Shown one piece after another: positions 8,631-16,746 of a stretch of DNA of 64,000 nt. The DNA is taken from assembly GCA_003021175.1 (NCBI GenBank), contig PXQV01000001.1, forward strand, positions 125,869 through 189,868, written 5' to 3'. The notes below the pieces were generated by a model. It was not told where the DNA came from. It made no database searches and worked only from the letters and a program-made list of their open reading frames with translations. Within the stretch, counting starts at the first letter, position 1; each line of letters starts with the position of its first letter. Source of the DNA: Halobacteriales archaeon QH_7_66_36. GTDB lineage: Archaea > Halobacteriota > Halobacteria > Halobacteriales > Haloarculaceae. The translations under genes and the position numbers were made by a program.

Positions 8631-8691
8631 GACTGCTCGCCGACTGCCGACCGGCCGGTGAGGAGTAGCACTCTCACCGACTGCCGAACGG
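8619..8691 (+). terminator. Tandem stem-loops at the fumC 3' end with compensatory base changes
   Basis: Two about 36-bp units with a 38-bp period. Unit 1 pairs GGCGAG (8619-8624) with CTCGCC (8636-8641); unit 2 pairs GGTGAG (8657-8662) with CTCACC (8673-8678). Both loops contain GAGTA and both units are followed by GACTGCCGA. The C-to-T and G-to-A changes keep the stem paired, so the structure may be selected, for example as a transcript 3'-end element. Confidence 0.55.
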
Positions 8692-8742
8692 AGAGAGGAC
8701 GACGCGACGCTCACGACGCCCACACAGCCGAGAGCTTACAAA

Positions 8743-9504
8743 TCATGTCGGCCGTCGTCTCGCGTCCGTCTCGGTTCGCGCCCACGTCGGCGGCTCGAAC
8801 GTTGCGGACCGGTCCAGTCTGAACCTGACGAGTCGCACCTCGTCGTCCGTCGCGAACACGGCGTCGAACCGAATCACCGTCCCGTCTGGAGCGACCAGCG
8901 CCTGCAGCGAGTAGTTTCGCCACTCGTCGCGGGCGATGCCGCGACCCGTCACCCGAACCGAGCCGTTCGGCTGCTGCTCCACGCGGACCGACGCCGCGGT
9001 GAGATACCGAGCGACGAGCGTGCCGGCGAGCCGTGCCCCGACGCCCGCGTCCCGCTGAGTGAGCGGCCGAGCGCGAGTGTCGTTCCCGTCGTAGCGGAGC
9101 AGTCGGTCGCCGGTCGCGTAGCTCGCGTTCTCGAACCGTTCGAGCGTGAGCGCAGCATCTCGTGTCGTGAGGGTGACGTTCCGCCGGACGTAGCGGCGCG
9201 GCGAGGCCACACGGACGCGCGTTCGCGGGCCGACGAACGTCGTCGTCAGCGACTGGTCGGGGACGCCACGCAGCCGGTCGGCCGTCAGCGCGTACGTCGA
9301 GCCGTTCAGCGACCGAGCGGTCGTGGCCGCAAGGCGGGTGGCGTTCACGTCGTCGGACGAGACGCCGGGCGGGTACGCCTCGGCGCTCGTCGGGACTGGG
9401 GCTGGCGTCGCCGTCTGCGGTGGCGTGTCGGGCGAATCGCCGGCGAGTGGGCCGCCACAGCCGGCGACAACGAGGAGGCAGACGACGGCCAGCGCCCGAC
9501 GCAT
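8743..9504 (-). CDS. Haloarchaeal lipoprotein of unknown function
   Basis: A 253-residue secreted protein. From ATG 9504 it has an N-terminal hydrophobic signal ending in a lipobox VVAGC (Cys16), then a Pro/Thr-rich linker (about 20-45) and a beta-rich body with repeated NVT/NGS sequons that could be N-glycosylated on the outer surface. No Arg pair is present, so Sec rather than Tat export is likely. The resemblance is to haloarchaeal DUF-type lipoproteins with a LolA/LppX-like cup (YALTADRL, RYVRRNVTL, VIRFDAVFAT), but this is only a pattern impression. It is transcribed divergently from gatE. Confidence 0.75.
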   Translation of the reverse strand: MRRALAVVCLLVVAGCGGPLAGDSPDTPPQTATPAPVPTSAEAYPPGVSSDDVNATRLAATTARSLNGSTYALTADRLRGVPDQSLTTTFVGPRTRVRVASPRRYVRRNVTLTTRDAALTLERFENASYATGDRLLRYDGNDTRARPLTQRDAGVGARLAGTLVARYLTAASVRVEQQPNGSVRVTGRGIARDEWRNYSLQALVAPDGTVIRFDAVFATDDEVRLVRFRLDRSATFEPPTWARTETDARRRPT

Positions 9505-9620
9505 ACCGGCAGGTGGCCGCCGCGCCGCAAAGCCCCGCGAGTAGCGGCTTCGGTTGCCGACTCTTCCGGCGTCGGGGACGAGAGCGTGGTTTTTTGCTGT
9601 CCCGTCGCCCATCCTCCTCC

Positions 9621-11477
9621 ATGACCGCGTACGACTACGACGAACTCGGGCTGGTCGCCGGGCTGGAGATCCACCAGCAGCTCGACACGCCGACGAAGCT
9701 CTTCTGTCGCTGTCCGACAGGCCGGCGAGAGCCGGAGGAGTCGACCCGCTCGTTCACCCGCTATCTCCACCCGACCCGCTCCGAGTTGGGCGAGATCGAC
9801 GAGGCCGCCCTCGAAGAGTCGCGCGTCGACCGCGAGTTCACCTACCTCGCCTACGACTCGACGTGTCTCGTCGAGGAGGACGACGAACCGCCCCACCAAC
9901 TCGACGGGGAGGCGCTGGAGACGACGCTCGAAATCGCCGAACTGCTCGACGCGACCGTCCTCGACGGCGTCCACGTGATGCGGAAGATCGTCGTCGACGG
10001 CTCCAACACCACCGGCTTCCAGCGGTCGGCGCTCGTCGCGACTGAGGGGGAAATCGAGACCAGCGATGGGAGCGTCGGCATCGAGGACCTGATGCTCGAA
10101 GAGGAGTCCGCCGCGCGAATCGAGGAAACGGACGGCGGAGTCACCTTCGGGCTCGACCGGCTGGGGATTCCGCTGGTCGAAATCGGCACGAAGCCGGACA
10201 TCCGCTCGCCGGAACAGGCCCGCGAGGCCGCCGAGCGCATCGGGATGCTGCTCCGCTCGACGGGGCAGGTCAAGCGCGGACTCGGCACCATCCGGCAGGA
10301 CGTGAACGTCTCCATCGCGGAGGGGGCACGCGTCGAACTGAAGGGCGTCCAGTCGCTCGACGACCTCGACGACATCGTGCGCGGCGAGGTCGACCGACAG
10401 GTGAAACTGCTCGACGTCGCCGCGGAACTCCGCGAGCGCGACGCGTCGGTCGGCGACCCGACTGACGTGACCGAGGTGTTCGTGGACACCGATTCGGGTG
10501 TCATCGCCGGCGCGGAGAGCGTGCGCGCCGTGCCGCTGTACGGCTTCGACGGACTGGTCGGCCGCGAGATACAACCGGACCGGCGGCTCGGCACCGAGCT
10601 CTCCGACCACGCCAAGCGGCAGGGCGCGGGCGGCATCTTCCACACCGACGAACTGCCGGCCTACGGCGTCACGAGCGACGAGGTGGAAGCCCTGCGGGCG
10701 GCCGTCGGCGCGGGCGAGCGGGACGCGGTCGCGCTCGTCGCGGCCGACGACGCAGTCGCCGAGCGATCCATCGAGGCGGCGGCCGACCGCGCGCGAGATG
10801 CCATCGAGGGCGTCCCCGAGGAGACGCGCGACGCCAAGCGGGACGGCACCTCCAGCTATCTGCGGCCGCTTCCCGGGGCCGCGCGGATGTACCCCGAGAC
10901 GGACGTACCGGCCGTCGAACCGGACCCGAGCGGCGTGGAGACGCCGGAGCTGCTCACCGAGCGAGTCGAGCGCTACCAGTCCGAACACGGCCTCAGCACC
11001 GAACTCGCAGAGCAGGTCGCGTACGGCCAGCGGATGCCCGTCTTCGAGGCGGCCGTCGACGCCGGCGTGGACGCGACGTTCGCCGCGACGACGCTCGAAT
11101 CGACGCTCACCGAACTCCGCCGCGACGACGTGCCGGTGGAGCGACTCACCGACGACCACCTGCTCGACACGCTCGAACTCGTCGCGGACGACGACCTCGC
11201 GACGGAGGGGGTAAACGAGGTGTTGACGACGCTCGCGGCGGAGCCGTCGCTGTCCGCCGAGACGGCCGTCGAGGAGACCGGGCTCTCCGGCGTGAGCGAA
11301 AGCGAGGTGCGCGAGGCGGTCGTCGGCGTCGTGGAGCGGAACGCCGAACAGGTCGAGGAGGAGGGGATGGGGGCGTTCTCCGCGCTGATGGGTGAGGCGA
11401 TGGGCGCGCTCCGCGGGAAGGCCGACGGCGACCTCGTCTCGTCCGTGCTGCGCGAGGAGATCAGCAAGCGTAGCTAA
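9621..11477 (+). CDS. gatE: Glu-tRNA(Gln) amidotransferase subunit E
   Basis: tRNA-recognising, kinase-type subunit of the archaeal GatDE complex, which converts Glu-tRNA(Gln) to Gln-tRNA(Gln) in organisms without GlnRS; GatD supplies ammonia and is not in the window. The 618 residues are of normal length. Visible are the GatB/GatE cradle signature LGLVAGLEIHQQLDTPTKLFCRCP, the KPDIRSPEQA segment, LGTIRQDVNVSIAEG, the GatE-specific AspRS-like insertion, and a helical YqeY-type tail. ATG 9621 begins exactly at the family N-terminus (MTAYDYDELG). A T-rich stretch near 9591-9596, about 27 bp upstream, can act as the promoter of a leaderless mRNA. Confidence 0.97.
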   Translation: MTAYDYDELGLVAGLEIHQQLDTPTKLFCRCPTGRREPEESTRSFTRYLHPTRSELGEIDEAALEESRVDREFTYLAYDSTCLVEEDDEPPHQLDGEALETTLEIAELLDATVLDGVHVMRKIVVDGSNTTGFQRSALVATEGEIETSDGSVGIEDLMLEEESAARIEETDGGVTFGLDRLGIPLVEIGTKPDIRSPEQAREAAERIGMLLRSTGQVKRGLGTIRQDVNVSIAEGARVELKGVQSLDDLDDIVRGEVDRQVKLLDVAAELRERDASVGDPTDVTEVFVDTDSGVIAGAESVRAVPLYGFDGLVGREIQPDRRLGTELSDHAKRQGAGGIFHTDELPAYGVTSDEVEALRAAVGAGERDAVALVAADDAVAERSIEAAADRARDAIEGVPEETRDAKRDGTSSYLRPLPGAARMYPETDVPAVEPDPSGVETPELLTERVERYQSEHGLSTELAEQVAYGQRMPVFEAAVDAGVDATFAATTLESTLTELRRDDVPVERLTDDHLLDTLELVADDDLATEGVNEVLTTLAAEPSLSAETAVEETGLSGVSESEVREAVVGVVERNAEQVEEEGMGAFSALMGEAMGALRGKADGDLVSSVLREEISKRS

Positions 11478-12208
11478 CGCTCCTCATCGCCGTCGGTGGG
11501 CGGCTCCGCGAACTGACTCGCGCGTCTGAGCACCCCCCGCAGGGTGCGGGTCTCACGAGGCGTCGGATGCGCTCGGCCGAGCAGACGGCGGAACAGCCGT
11601 CGGGTTTTCGCGCGCTTTCCGTCCGGATGGTTGATCCGTTCCAACAGGGTGGCGAACTGGTCGTGGAGACCGTCGATGTCGCTCTCGTCGGCCCGCTCGA
11701 TAGCGTCGGGGTGTTGCGTCTCCTCGACGGTCAGGTCCCGGAGTTCGTACAGGACGATTGTCGCTGCCTGCCCGAGATTCAACACGGGGTAGTCGGCGCT
11801 CGCGGGGATGGAGACCACCTCGTCGACCTGCGCGAGTTCCTCGTTCGTGAGGCCGACGCGCTCGCGGCCGAAGACGATGCAGGTGTCCGTCTCGACGGCC
11901 GAGAGCGACTCGGCGAGTTCGGCCGGCGTCTCGAACGGGTAGCGGACGTGTTTCCGGGCGTCCTCGTTCGTCGTGGCAGTGGTGGCGACGGTGTGGAACT
12001 CCTCGACGAGCGCGTCGAAGGTCGTCTCCGTCGCGTTCGGCAGCACGTCCTCGCGGGCGCTACCGGCGAATCCGTACGCCTCGCCCTCCGGATCGAGGTC
12101 GGGCGGGTCGACGAGATACAGGTCGCGGAGGCCGAAGTTCTTCATCGCGCGGGCGATGGTCCCGACGTTGCCGGACGTCTCCGCGTCGACGACGGCGACG
12201 GCGATCAT
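11474..12208 (-). CDS. SPOUT tRNA/rRNA methyltransferase, TrmJ-like (TrmH family group 1)
   Basis: S-adenosylmethionine-dependent RNA ribose methyltransferase of the trefoil-knot superfamily, 244 residues. Motif 1 is at the N-terminus (VVDAETSGNVGTIARAMKNFG) and the knot with SAM-binding loops is IVFGRERVGLTNEEL, then IPASADYPVLNLGQA. Family members methylate 2'-O of nucleotide 32 in tRNAs, which is the likely role. The C-terminal helical tail (about 165-244) carries basic residues suited to RNA binding. Its ATG overlaps the stop of the upstream gene (ATGA), showing translational coupling, and its 3' end overlaps that of gatE convergently by 4 bp. Confidence 0.9.
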   Translation of the reverse strand: MIAVAVVDAETSGNVGTIARAMKNFGLRDLYLVDPPDLDPEGEAYGFAGSAREDVLPNATETTFDALVEEFHTVATTATTNEDARKHVRYPFETPAELAESLSAVETDTCIVFGRERVGLTNEELAQVDEVVSIPASADYPVLNLGQAATIVLYELRDLTVEETQHPDAIERADESDIDGLHDQFATLLERINHPDGKRAKTRRLFRRLLGRAHPTPRETRTLRGVLRRASQFAEPPTDGDEER

Positions 12209-12732
12209 ACGTCGAGGTCGCTTAGGTCGACGCCGAGCGCGTCCAGCTCCTCGTCGTCCATCTCCGCGAGTTCCTCTTCGAGGGTCGGTACGTCCACGTC
12301 CGGCTGCGGATTGGGCACCTCGTCTGGCTCGGTGGTGACGTACTCCATGCCGCCGTAGCCGTCGGGCGCGCGGCTGCCGTCGTCGAACCACTCGTAGAAG
12401 CCGTCCTCGAAGGCGCTCGGTCGGTCGGTGAGGTCCTCGCCGCCGGTCTCGCGGAACCAGTAGAGGAAGTCCGGTTCGTGGTCGGCACACAACACGACTT
12501 CGTGGAGCGGTTCGCCGTAGACGATGCGGGCCACGTTGCACTGCTCGATGTTCGCGTCGCCGTAGGTGAGCCAGCAGGCGTCACACGGCTGGCCGGCGAC
12601 GGCCGTCAGCCGGACGATCCGCTCGCGGATCTCCTCGTCCATCTCGTCGATGGGCCGGAGTTCACCGTCGTCGGTGAACACGTCGTCCTCGTCGAAGCGC
12701 CAGCCCCGCAGAGCGATAGAGACCTTACCCAT
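12205..12732 (-). CDS. Conserved haloarchaeal protein of unknown function with putative metal-binding Cys/His
   Basis: A 175-residue very acidic cytoplasmic protein of no recognised function. Features: CDAC at about 49-52, a single Cys about 16 residues later (IEQCNVARIVYGEP), and a CADHEPDF segment, which together could bind one zinc ion; then an aromatic-rich middle (FLYWFRE, FYEWFDDGS) and an acidic Leu-rich C-terminal helix. It is translationally coupled (ATGA overlap) to the SPOUT methyltransferase, so a role in RNA modification is possible by context only. ATG 12732 starts at GKVSIALRGWRF, the first plausible strand. Confidence 0.8.
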   Translation of the reverse strand: MGKVSIALRGWRFDEDDVFTDDGELRPIDEMDEEIRERIVRLTAVAGQPCDACWLTYGDANIEQCNVARIVYGEPLHEVVLCADHEPDFLYWFRETGGEDLTDRPSAFEDGFYEWFDDGSRAPDGYGGMEYVTTEPDEVPNPQPDVDVPTLEEELAEMDDEELDALGVDLSDLDV

Positions 12733-12772
12733 ACCCGTGGTTCGACGCGCCGGAGTAAAAGCGACGCGAAGC

Positions 12773-12976
12773 CTCTTATACGAGAACGCGGCCAGCGGAC
12801 GCGTGCGCTGACCGTCCGTCCCGGCGGGTCGAGACGGGTGTGCGGGACGCCCGCCGGGGAAAGCGTGGTCGCCTGCCGACCACGGGCCACGTCCCGCCTG
12901 CTCGCCACACACAGTTGTCGGGCCGAACTCTGCCGGAACTGTCCCACTTTTCCCGCCGCCGCCCGTCGATAGAGGC
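12773..12976 (+). promoter_or_regulatory. folP promoter and structured 5' leader
   Basis: A TATA box CTTATA at 12775-12780 predicts a start near 12803, leaving about 170 nt before the folP ATG. This is unusual in a genome rich in leaderless genes. The leader contains a long-range stem GCGGGACG (12842-12849) with CGTCCCGC (12890-12897), enclosing a perfect hairpin GTGGTCG/CGACCAC (12865-12883). A segment GCCTGCCGACCAC recurs with one change in the leader of the pterin gene mptE. A regulatory RNA is possible but unproven. Confidence 0.45.
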
Positions 12977-14098
12977 ATGCGAAACGTGGACGCCGCCGGG
13001 TTGGGGATCGGCGACGACTATCCGACTCGGATCATGGGCGTACTCAACGTCTCCAAGGAGTCGCCGTACGACCCAAGCGTGTACGACGACCCCGGCGAAG
13101 CCGCCGCGTACGTCGACGAGGAGCTCATCGGGGAGGGCGCAGACATCGTCGACGTGGGGCTCGAATCGGCGAACAAGAAGTTCGACGTTCTCAGCGCCGA
13201 AGGAGAGCTGGAGCGGCTGGACACGGCGATAGAGACGATGGAGTCCGTCTCCGGCGACGCCGTCTTCTCCATCGAGACGCGCTATCACGAGGTCGCCGAG
13301 GCGGCGCTCGACGCCGGCTTCGACATGGTGAACGACATCTGCGGCTTCGCCGACTCGGAGATGCCACGCGTCTGCGAGGAATACGGCGTGGCAGTCGGGA
13401 AGATGGCCTCGCCGCCGGATCTCGAACGCCCCGGCGCAATCGAGGATGTGGACGATATCTACGACGCGCTCGCGATGAACGGGCTGACCGACAAGACCAT
13501 AATCGACCCGGCGTTCGGCGGCTGGTCGGAGGCGAAGACGGCCGCTGACGACCGGGAGACGTTCGACCGACTTCGCGAGTTCCGCGGCTACGGCCAGCCG
13601 ATACTCGTCTCCATCAACCGGAAGAACTTCCTCCGTGACCTCGCCGACCGGCCGACCGACCGGGCGCTGCCGGTGTCGCTGGCCGCGACGGCGATGGCGA
13701 TCGAACGCGGAGCACACGTCGTACGGACTCACGACGTGGCCGAGACGCTCGACGCGGCGAAGATCGGCGACCGGTTCACACCTGACCGAACGCGCGATCC
13801 GGCGACCGGCGTCGAGGAACTCGACGTGCAGACGCCCGGTGACGCCGCGCGCCATCTCGACCGCGTATCTGCGTCGGCCGATCCTGAGGCGGCCGTGAGC
13901 CGCGTCTTCGAACTGGGCGACCTGAGCGACACAGAGCGCGACACGCTCGACAGTCTCGCCGCAGAGTGCCCGGCCGTCCGAGTCGCCGACGGCGAGGACG
14001 GAACGCTGCTGTTCGGAACGGTCGCGGCGCTACGTGCCATCGCGGCCGACGCCGACGCGCCGGCCCCACTCGGCGCTATCGTCGCGGGGGAAGAGTGA
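12977..14098 (+). CDS. folP: Dihydropteroate synthase-type enzyme with C-terminal extension
   Basis: Pterin-binding TIM-barrel protein of 373 residues. The DHPS signatures are RIMGVLNVSKESPYDP near the N-terminus (RIMGVLNVTPDSF in bacteria), GADIVDVGLES, VNDICGF, and ILVSINRKNFL in place of the usual GxSRK segment. The barrel ends near residue 265 with GAHVVRTHDVAETLDA. Residues about 275-373 form an extra acidic domain absent from bacterial enzymes. In haloarchaea this enzyme should join a pterin to p-aminobenzoate or a relative. The next gene is mptE, also of pterin biosynthesis, supporting a folate or tetrahydropterin role. Confidence 0.9.
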   Translation: MRNVDAAGLGIGDDYPTRIMGVLNVSKESPYDPSVYDDPGEAAAYVDEELIGEGADIVDVGLESANKKFDVLSAEGELERLDTAIETMESVSGDAVFSIETRYHEVAEAALDAGFDMVNDICGFADSEMPRVCEEYGVAVGKMASPPDLERPGAIEDVDDIYDALAMNGLTDKTIIDPAFGGWSEAKTAADDRETFDRLREFRGYGQPILVSINRKNFLRDLADRPTDRALPVSLAATAMAIERGAHVVRTHDVAETLDAAKIGDRFTPDRTRDPATGVEELDVQTPGDAARHLDRVSASADPEAAVSRVFELGDLSDTERDTLDSLAAECPAVRVADGEDGTLLFGTVAALRAIAADADAPAPLGAIVAGEE

Positions 14099-14137
14099 CC
14101 CGACAGACGCCCGACGGTGGCGCGCCGGGGAGAGAAA

Positions 14138-14237
14138 ACTTATACCGTTGCCGGTGCCACCATCGCTCGGCAGCCTGCCGATCACACCGGGTAGGGGTAC
14201 TTGGTGGTCGGCGGGCCAGTGGTCCGTTCTTTCACTG
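14138..14237 (+). promoter_or_regulatory. mptE promoter and leader with inverted repeats
   Basis: TATA-like ACTTATAC (14138-14145) is followed by about 70 nt of leader before the ATG at 14238. CGGCAG/CTGCCG (14169-14181) forms a tight hairpin, and CCACCA (14157-14162) could pair with TGGTGG (14202-14207), although the left arm may lie just upstream of the predicted start. GCCTGCCGATCAC (14173-14185) resembles a segment in the folP leader. Confidence 0.4.
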
Positions 14238-14924
14238 ATGCGCTACCAGACGTGGGAGCCGGTGTACCGGCGGATACTCGCCGATTTCGGCTACGACCGG
14301 ACGGGCGACGAGCGAGCGCGCGACGCGCTCGCGAGGCTCTGCGAGCCGTTCGACCACCGTCGACTCCCCGCCCTCACCGGGACGAAGGTCGCGGTCTGTG
14401 GCGGTGCCGACACGCTCGCCGACGAACTCCGGATGGCCCGCGAGGCCGACGCCGTCGTCGCGGCCAGCGTCGCGGCCGACACGCTCCGCGAGGCGCGGAT
14501 CGACGTCGATCTGATGGTGACCGACCTCGACAAGAACCCGGACACAGCGCGCTTCCTGACGGCGGAGAGCGTCCCCGTCGCGGTCCACGCACACGGCGAC
14601 AACGTCGAGATGGTGCGCCAGCGGGTGCCCGGCTTCGACGACGAGTACGTGTTACCGACGGTGCAGTGTGAACCGACCGGTCCGACGGAGAACTTCGGCG
14701 GCTTCACCGACGGTGACCGCGCGGCGTTCATCGCCGACCGGTTCGGCGCGGCGGAACTGGTCTTCCCCGGCTGGTCGTTCGACGACCCCGACGTGACGGC
14801 CGAGAAACGCCGGAAGCTGGCGTGGGCCGAACGACTCCTCTACTGGCTGGAACAGCGGCGCGACGGCCGCTTCGCGCTACTCGATGACCGACGTGACGCC
14901 ATTGACATGTCGCCGCTCCCGTAG
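14238..14924 (+). CDS. mptE: 6-hydroxymethylpterin diphosphokinase, MptE-like
   Basis: Archaeal-type enzyme that activates 6-hydroxymethyl-7,8-dihydropterin to its diphosphate, the step before dihydropteroate synthase. It is 228 residues and belongs to the DUF115/MptE-like family. Motifs: VAVCGGADTLADEL (P-loop-like turn), DLMVTDLDKNPD with paired Asp residues for metal/ATP, and VHAHGDN; a C-terminal helical segment follows. The ATG at 14238 was chosen because the family starts MRYQTWEPVYRRIL; an upstream in-frame start would overlap folP and cross the promoter. The 139-bp gap from folP with its own TATA box suggests independent transcription. Confidence 0.9.
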   Translation: MRYQTWEPVYRRILADFGYDRTGDERARDALARLCEPFDHRRLPALTGTKVAVCGGADTLADELRMAREADAVVAASVAADTLREARIDVDLMVTDLDKNPDTARFLTAESVPVAVHAHGDNVEMVRQRVPGFDDEYVLPTVQCEPTGPTENFGGFTDGDRAAFIADRFGAAELVFPGWSFDDPDVTAEKRRKLAWAERLLYWLEQRRDGRFALLDDRRDAIDMSPLP

Positions 14925-15019
14925 CAGTACGTTCCTCGATGGCCGCTTCCGTTAGTTCCGTCAACCGATCCGTCGGAGTTCGTGCCGGACAGACGACAAC
15001 GCTGCTGACGGAGCGGTGA

Positions 15020-16567
15020 TCACTCCTCGCGGAGTTCGAACTTCTGAACCTTGCCGGTGGTCGTGCGGGGGAGTTCCTCGACGAACTCCACCTCGCGGGG
15101 GTGTTTGTACTCGGCGAGGTTGTTTAGACAGTACTGCTTGATGTCTTCGGGCGTCGCCTCGGCGTCCGGCGTCGGAACGATGAACGCCTTCACCGTCTCG
15201 CCGCGGCGTTCGTCCGGAATCCCGACGACAGCGGCGTCGGCCACGTTCTCGTGTTCGAAGAGGAGTTCCTCCACCTCGCGGGGGTAGACGTTGTAGCCGC
15301 CCGTGACGATCATGTGTTTCTCGCGGTCGACGACGTAGAAGAAGCCGTCCTCGTCGTGGTAGCCGAGGTCGCCCGTGTGGAACCACCGCGTGCCGTCGAT
15401 GTCGGTGAACGCCGCCTCGTTCGCCTCGGGCAGTTGGTAGTACCCCTCCATGACGTTCGGCCCGTGGACCACGAGTTCGCCGACCACGTCGTCGAGTTCC
15501 GTCTCGTCGTCGACCGGTCCCTCCGGAACGGGATCGAGTTCGTCGAACTCGTTGTCGACGACCATCGACTCGACGCCCGGAATGGGTTTGCCGATGGAAC
15601 CGGGACGGTTGTCGCCGGGGCGGTTGGCGTGGGTCACCGGGGCCGTCTCCGTGAGGCCGTACCCCTCGAAGAGGTCCACGTCGAAGGTCGACTGGAACGT
15701 CTCCAGCACCTCGATGGGGATGGACGCCCCGCCGGAGTTGGCGAACCGGACGGACGAGAGGTCGTACGCTTCCGCGCCCGGCGTGTTGATGACGTCGTTG
15801 TACATCGCCGGCACGCCGTGCATCAGGGTGATACCCTCGGACTCCACCAGTTCGAGCGCCGCCTCGGCGTCCCACTGCGACATCGGCCAGTACGAGCCGC
15901 CCTCGAACAGCGTGGCGATCATCGTGATGGTCATCCCGTAGATGTGGAACAGCGGCAGCACGCCCAGCATCTTGTCGTCTGCGCGGATTCCGTCGTGGAG
16001 TTTGGCCGACGCCCGTGCGTCGAACGCTAAATTACGGTGGGTGAGCAGGACGCCTTTCGGCTGGCCGGTGGTGCCGGAGGTGTACGGCTGGACGGCGACG
16101 TCGTCGTCCGCGCGGTCCTGCACGGGGAGCGTCTCGTCGGCGAGAAAGTCGTCGAACGTGGTCGCCCCGTCCATGTTGCCGGCGACCGAGACGATGGTGT
16201 GTACGTCCGTGTCCTCCTGCACCTCGACCACCTGCGGAACCAGATTCACGAGCGAGACGACGACCTCGGCCCCCGAATCAGCCAGCAGGTGGCTGATCTC
16301 GCGGGATTTGTACTGCGGATTCATCGGGACGACGATGCCGCCCGCGGTGAGCGTCCCGAAGAACGCCGTCACGAACTGCGGGAGATTCGGCAGATACAGC
16401 GCGACGCGGTCGCCGGGTTCGACGCCGGCGTCGGCGAGCGCCCGTGCAAACTGTCCCGTCTGCTCCCAGAACTGCTCGTAGGTGAACTCCTGTTCGTGGA
16501 AGCCGACCGCCGTCGCGGTCGGAGTCGCCTCGGCCGTCTCCGCGATGTCCGTGACGAGGTTGCTCAT
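15020..16567 (-). CDS. Acyl-CoA synthetase (AMP-forming), long-chain fatty-acid type
   Basis: Activates a carboxylic acid with ATP and CoA through an acyl-adenylate; 515 residues, a complete ANL-superfamily enzyme. The P-loop A3 motif YTSGTTGQPKG lies at about 162-172. A5 (GYGLTETAPVTH), A7 (WFHTGDLGYHDEDGF), A8 (DREKHMIVTGGYNVYPREVE) and the catalytic A10 lysine in TTGKVQKFELR follow. The best match by eye is the FadD3/long-chain class. ATG 16567 starts at the family N-terminus; the preceding in-frame extension is noncoding. An inverted repeat overlaps its probable TATA box. Divergent from the D-lactate dehydrogenase-like gene. Confidence 0.93.
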   Translation of the reverse strand: MSNLVTDIAETAEATPTATAVGFHEQEFTYEQFWEQTGQFARALADAGVEPGDRVALYLPNLPQFVTAFFGTLTAGGIVVPMNPQYKSREISHLLADSGAEVVVSLVNLVPQVVEVQEDTDVHTIVSVAGNMDGATTFDDFLADETLPVQDRADDDVAVQPYTSGTTGQPKGVLLTHRNLAFDARASAKLHDGIRADDKMLGVLPLFHIYGMTITMIATLFEGGSYWPMSQWDAEAALELVESEGITLMHGVPAMYNDVINTPGAEAYDLSSVRFANSGGASIPIEVLETFQSTFDVDLFEGYGLTETAPVTHANRPGDNRPGSIGKPIPGVESMVVDNEFDELDPVPEGPVDDETELDDVVGELVVHGPNVMEGYYQLPEANEAAFTDIDGTRWFHTGDLGYHDEDGFFYVVDREKHMIVTGGYNVYPREVEELLFEHENVADAAVVGIPDERRGETVKAFIVPTPDAEATPEDIKQYCLNNLAEYKHPREVEFVEELPRTTTGKVQKFELREE

Positions 16568-16600
16568 GCGTGAGAGGCTCTCACTCGCCGGTAGGAAAAG

Positions 16601-16628
16601 CTTGCCATCCCGCATGAACGATGGTAAG
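16601..16628. promoter_or_regulatory. Inverted repeat at the acyl-CoA synthetase promoter
   Basis: CTTGCCATC (16601-16609) and GATGGTAAG (16620-16628) form an inverted repeat with one mismatch, 10 bp apart. On the minus strand it abuts or overlaps AAGCTTTTCC, the most TATA-like element upstream of the ATG at 16567. It could be a repressor site for a fatty-acid-responsive regulator. Confidence 0.35.
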
Positions 16629-16746
16629 CAACTCGACCACTCGGTTCGGTGTCGTTAGCCCCTGCTCCGTGTGATGTTTCCATTATTGCGACGCGTCGGC
16701 GTGTCGTGTGGGTAGCTTTAACACATCTCGGCCGTCGGAGTGAGAC

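Noticed and set aside
9345-11159. Long open frame antisense to gatE (about 600 codons)
   Set aside because: Arg-, Val- and Asp-rich shadow typical of GC-rich haloarchaeal DNA; no start signals or domain; gatE on the other strand is certain.
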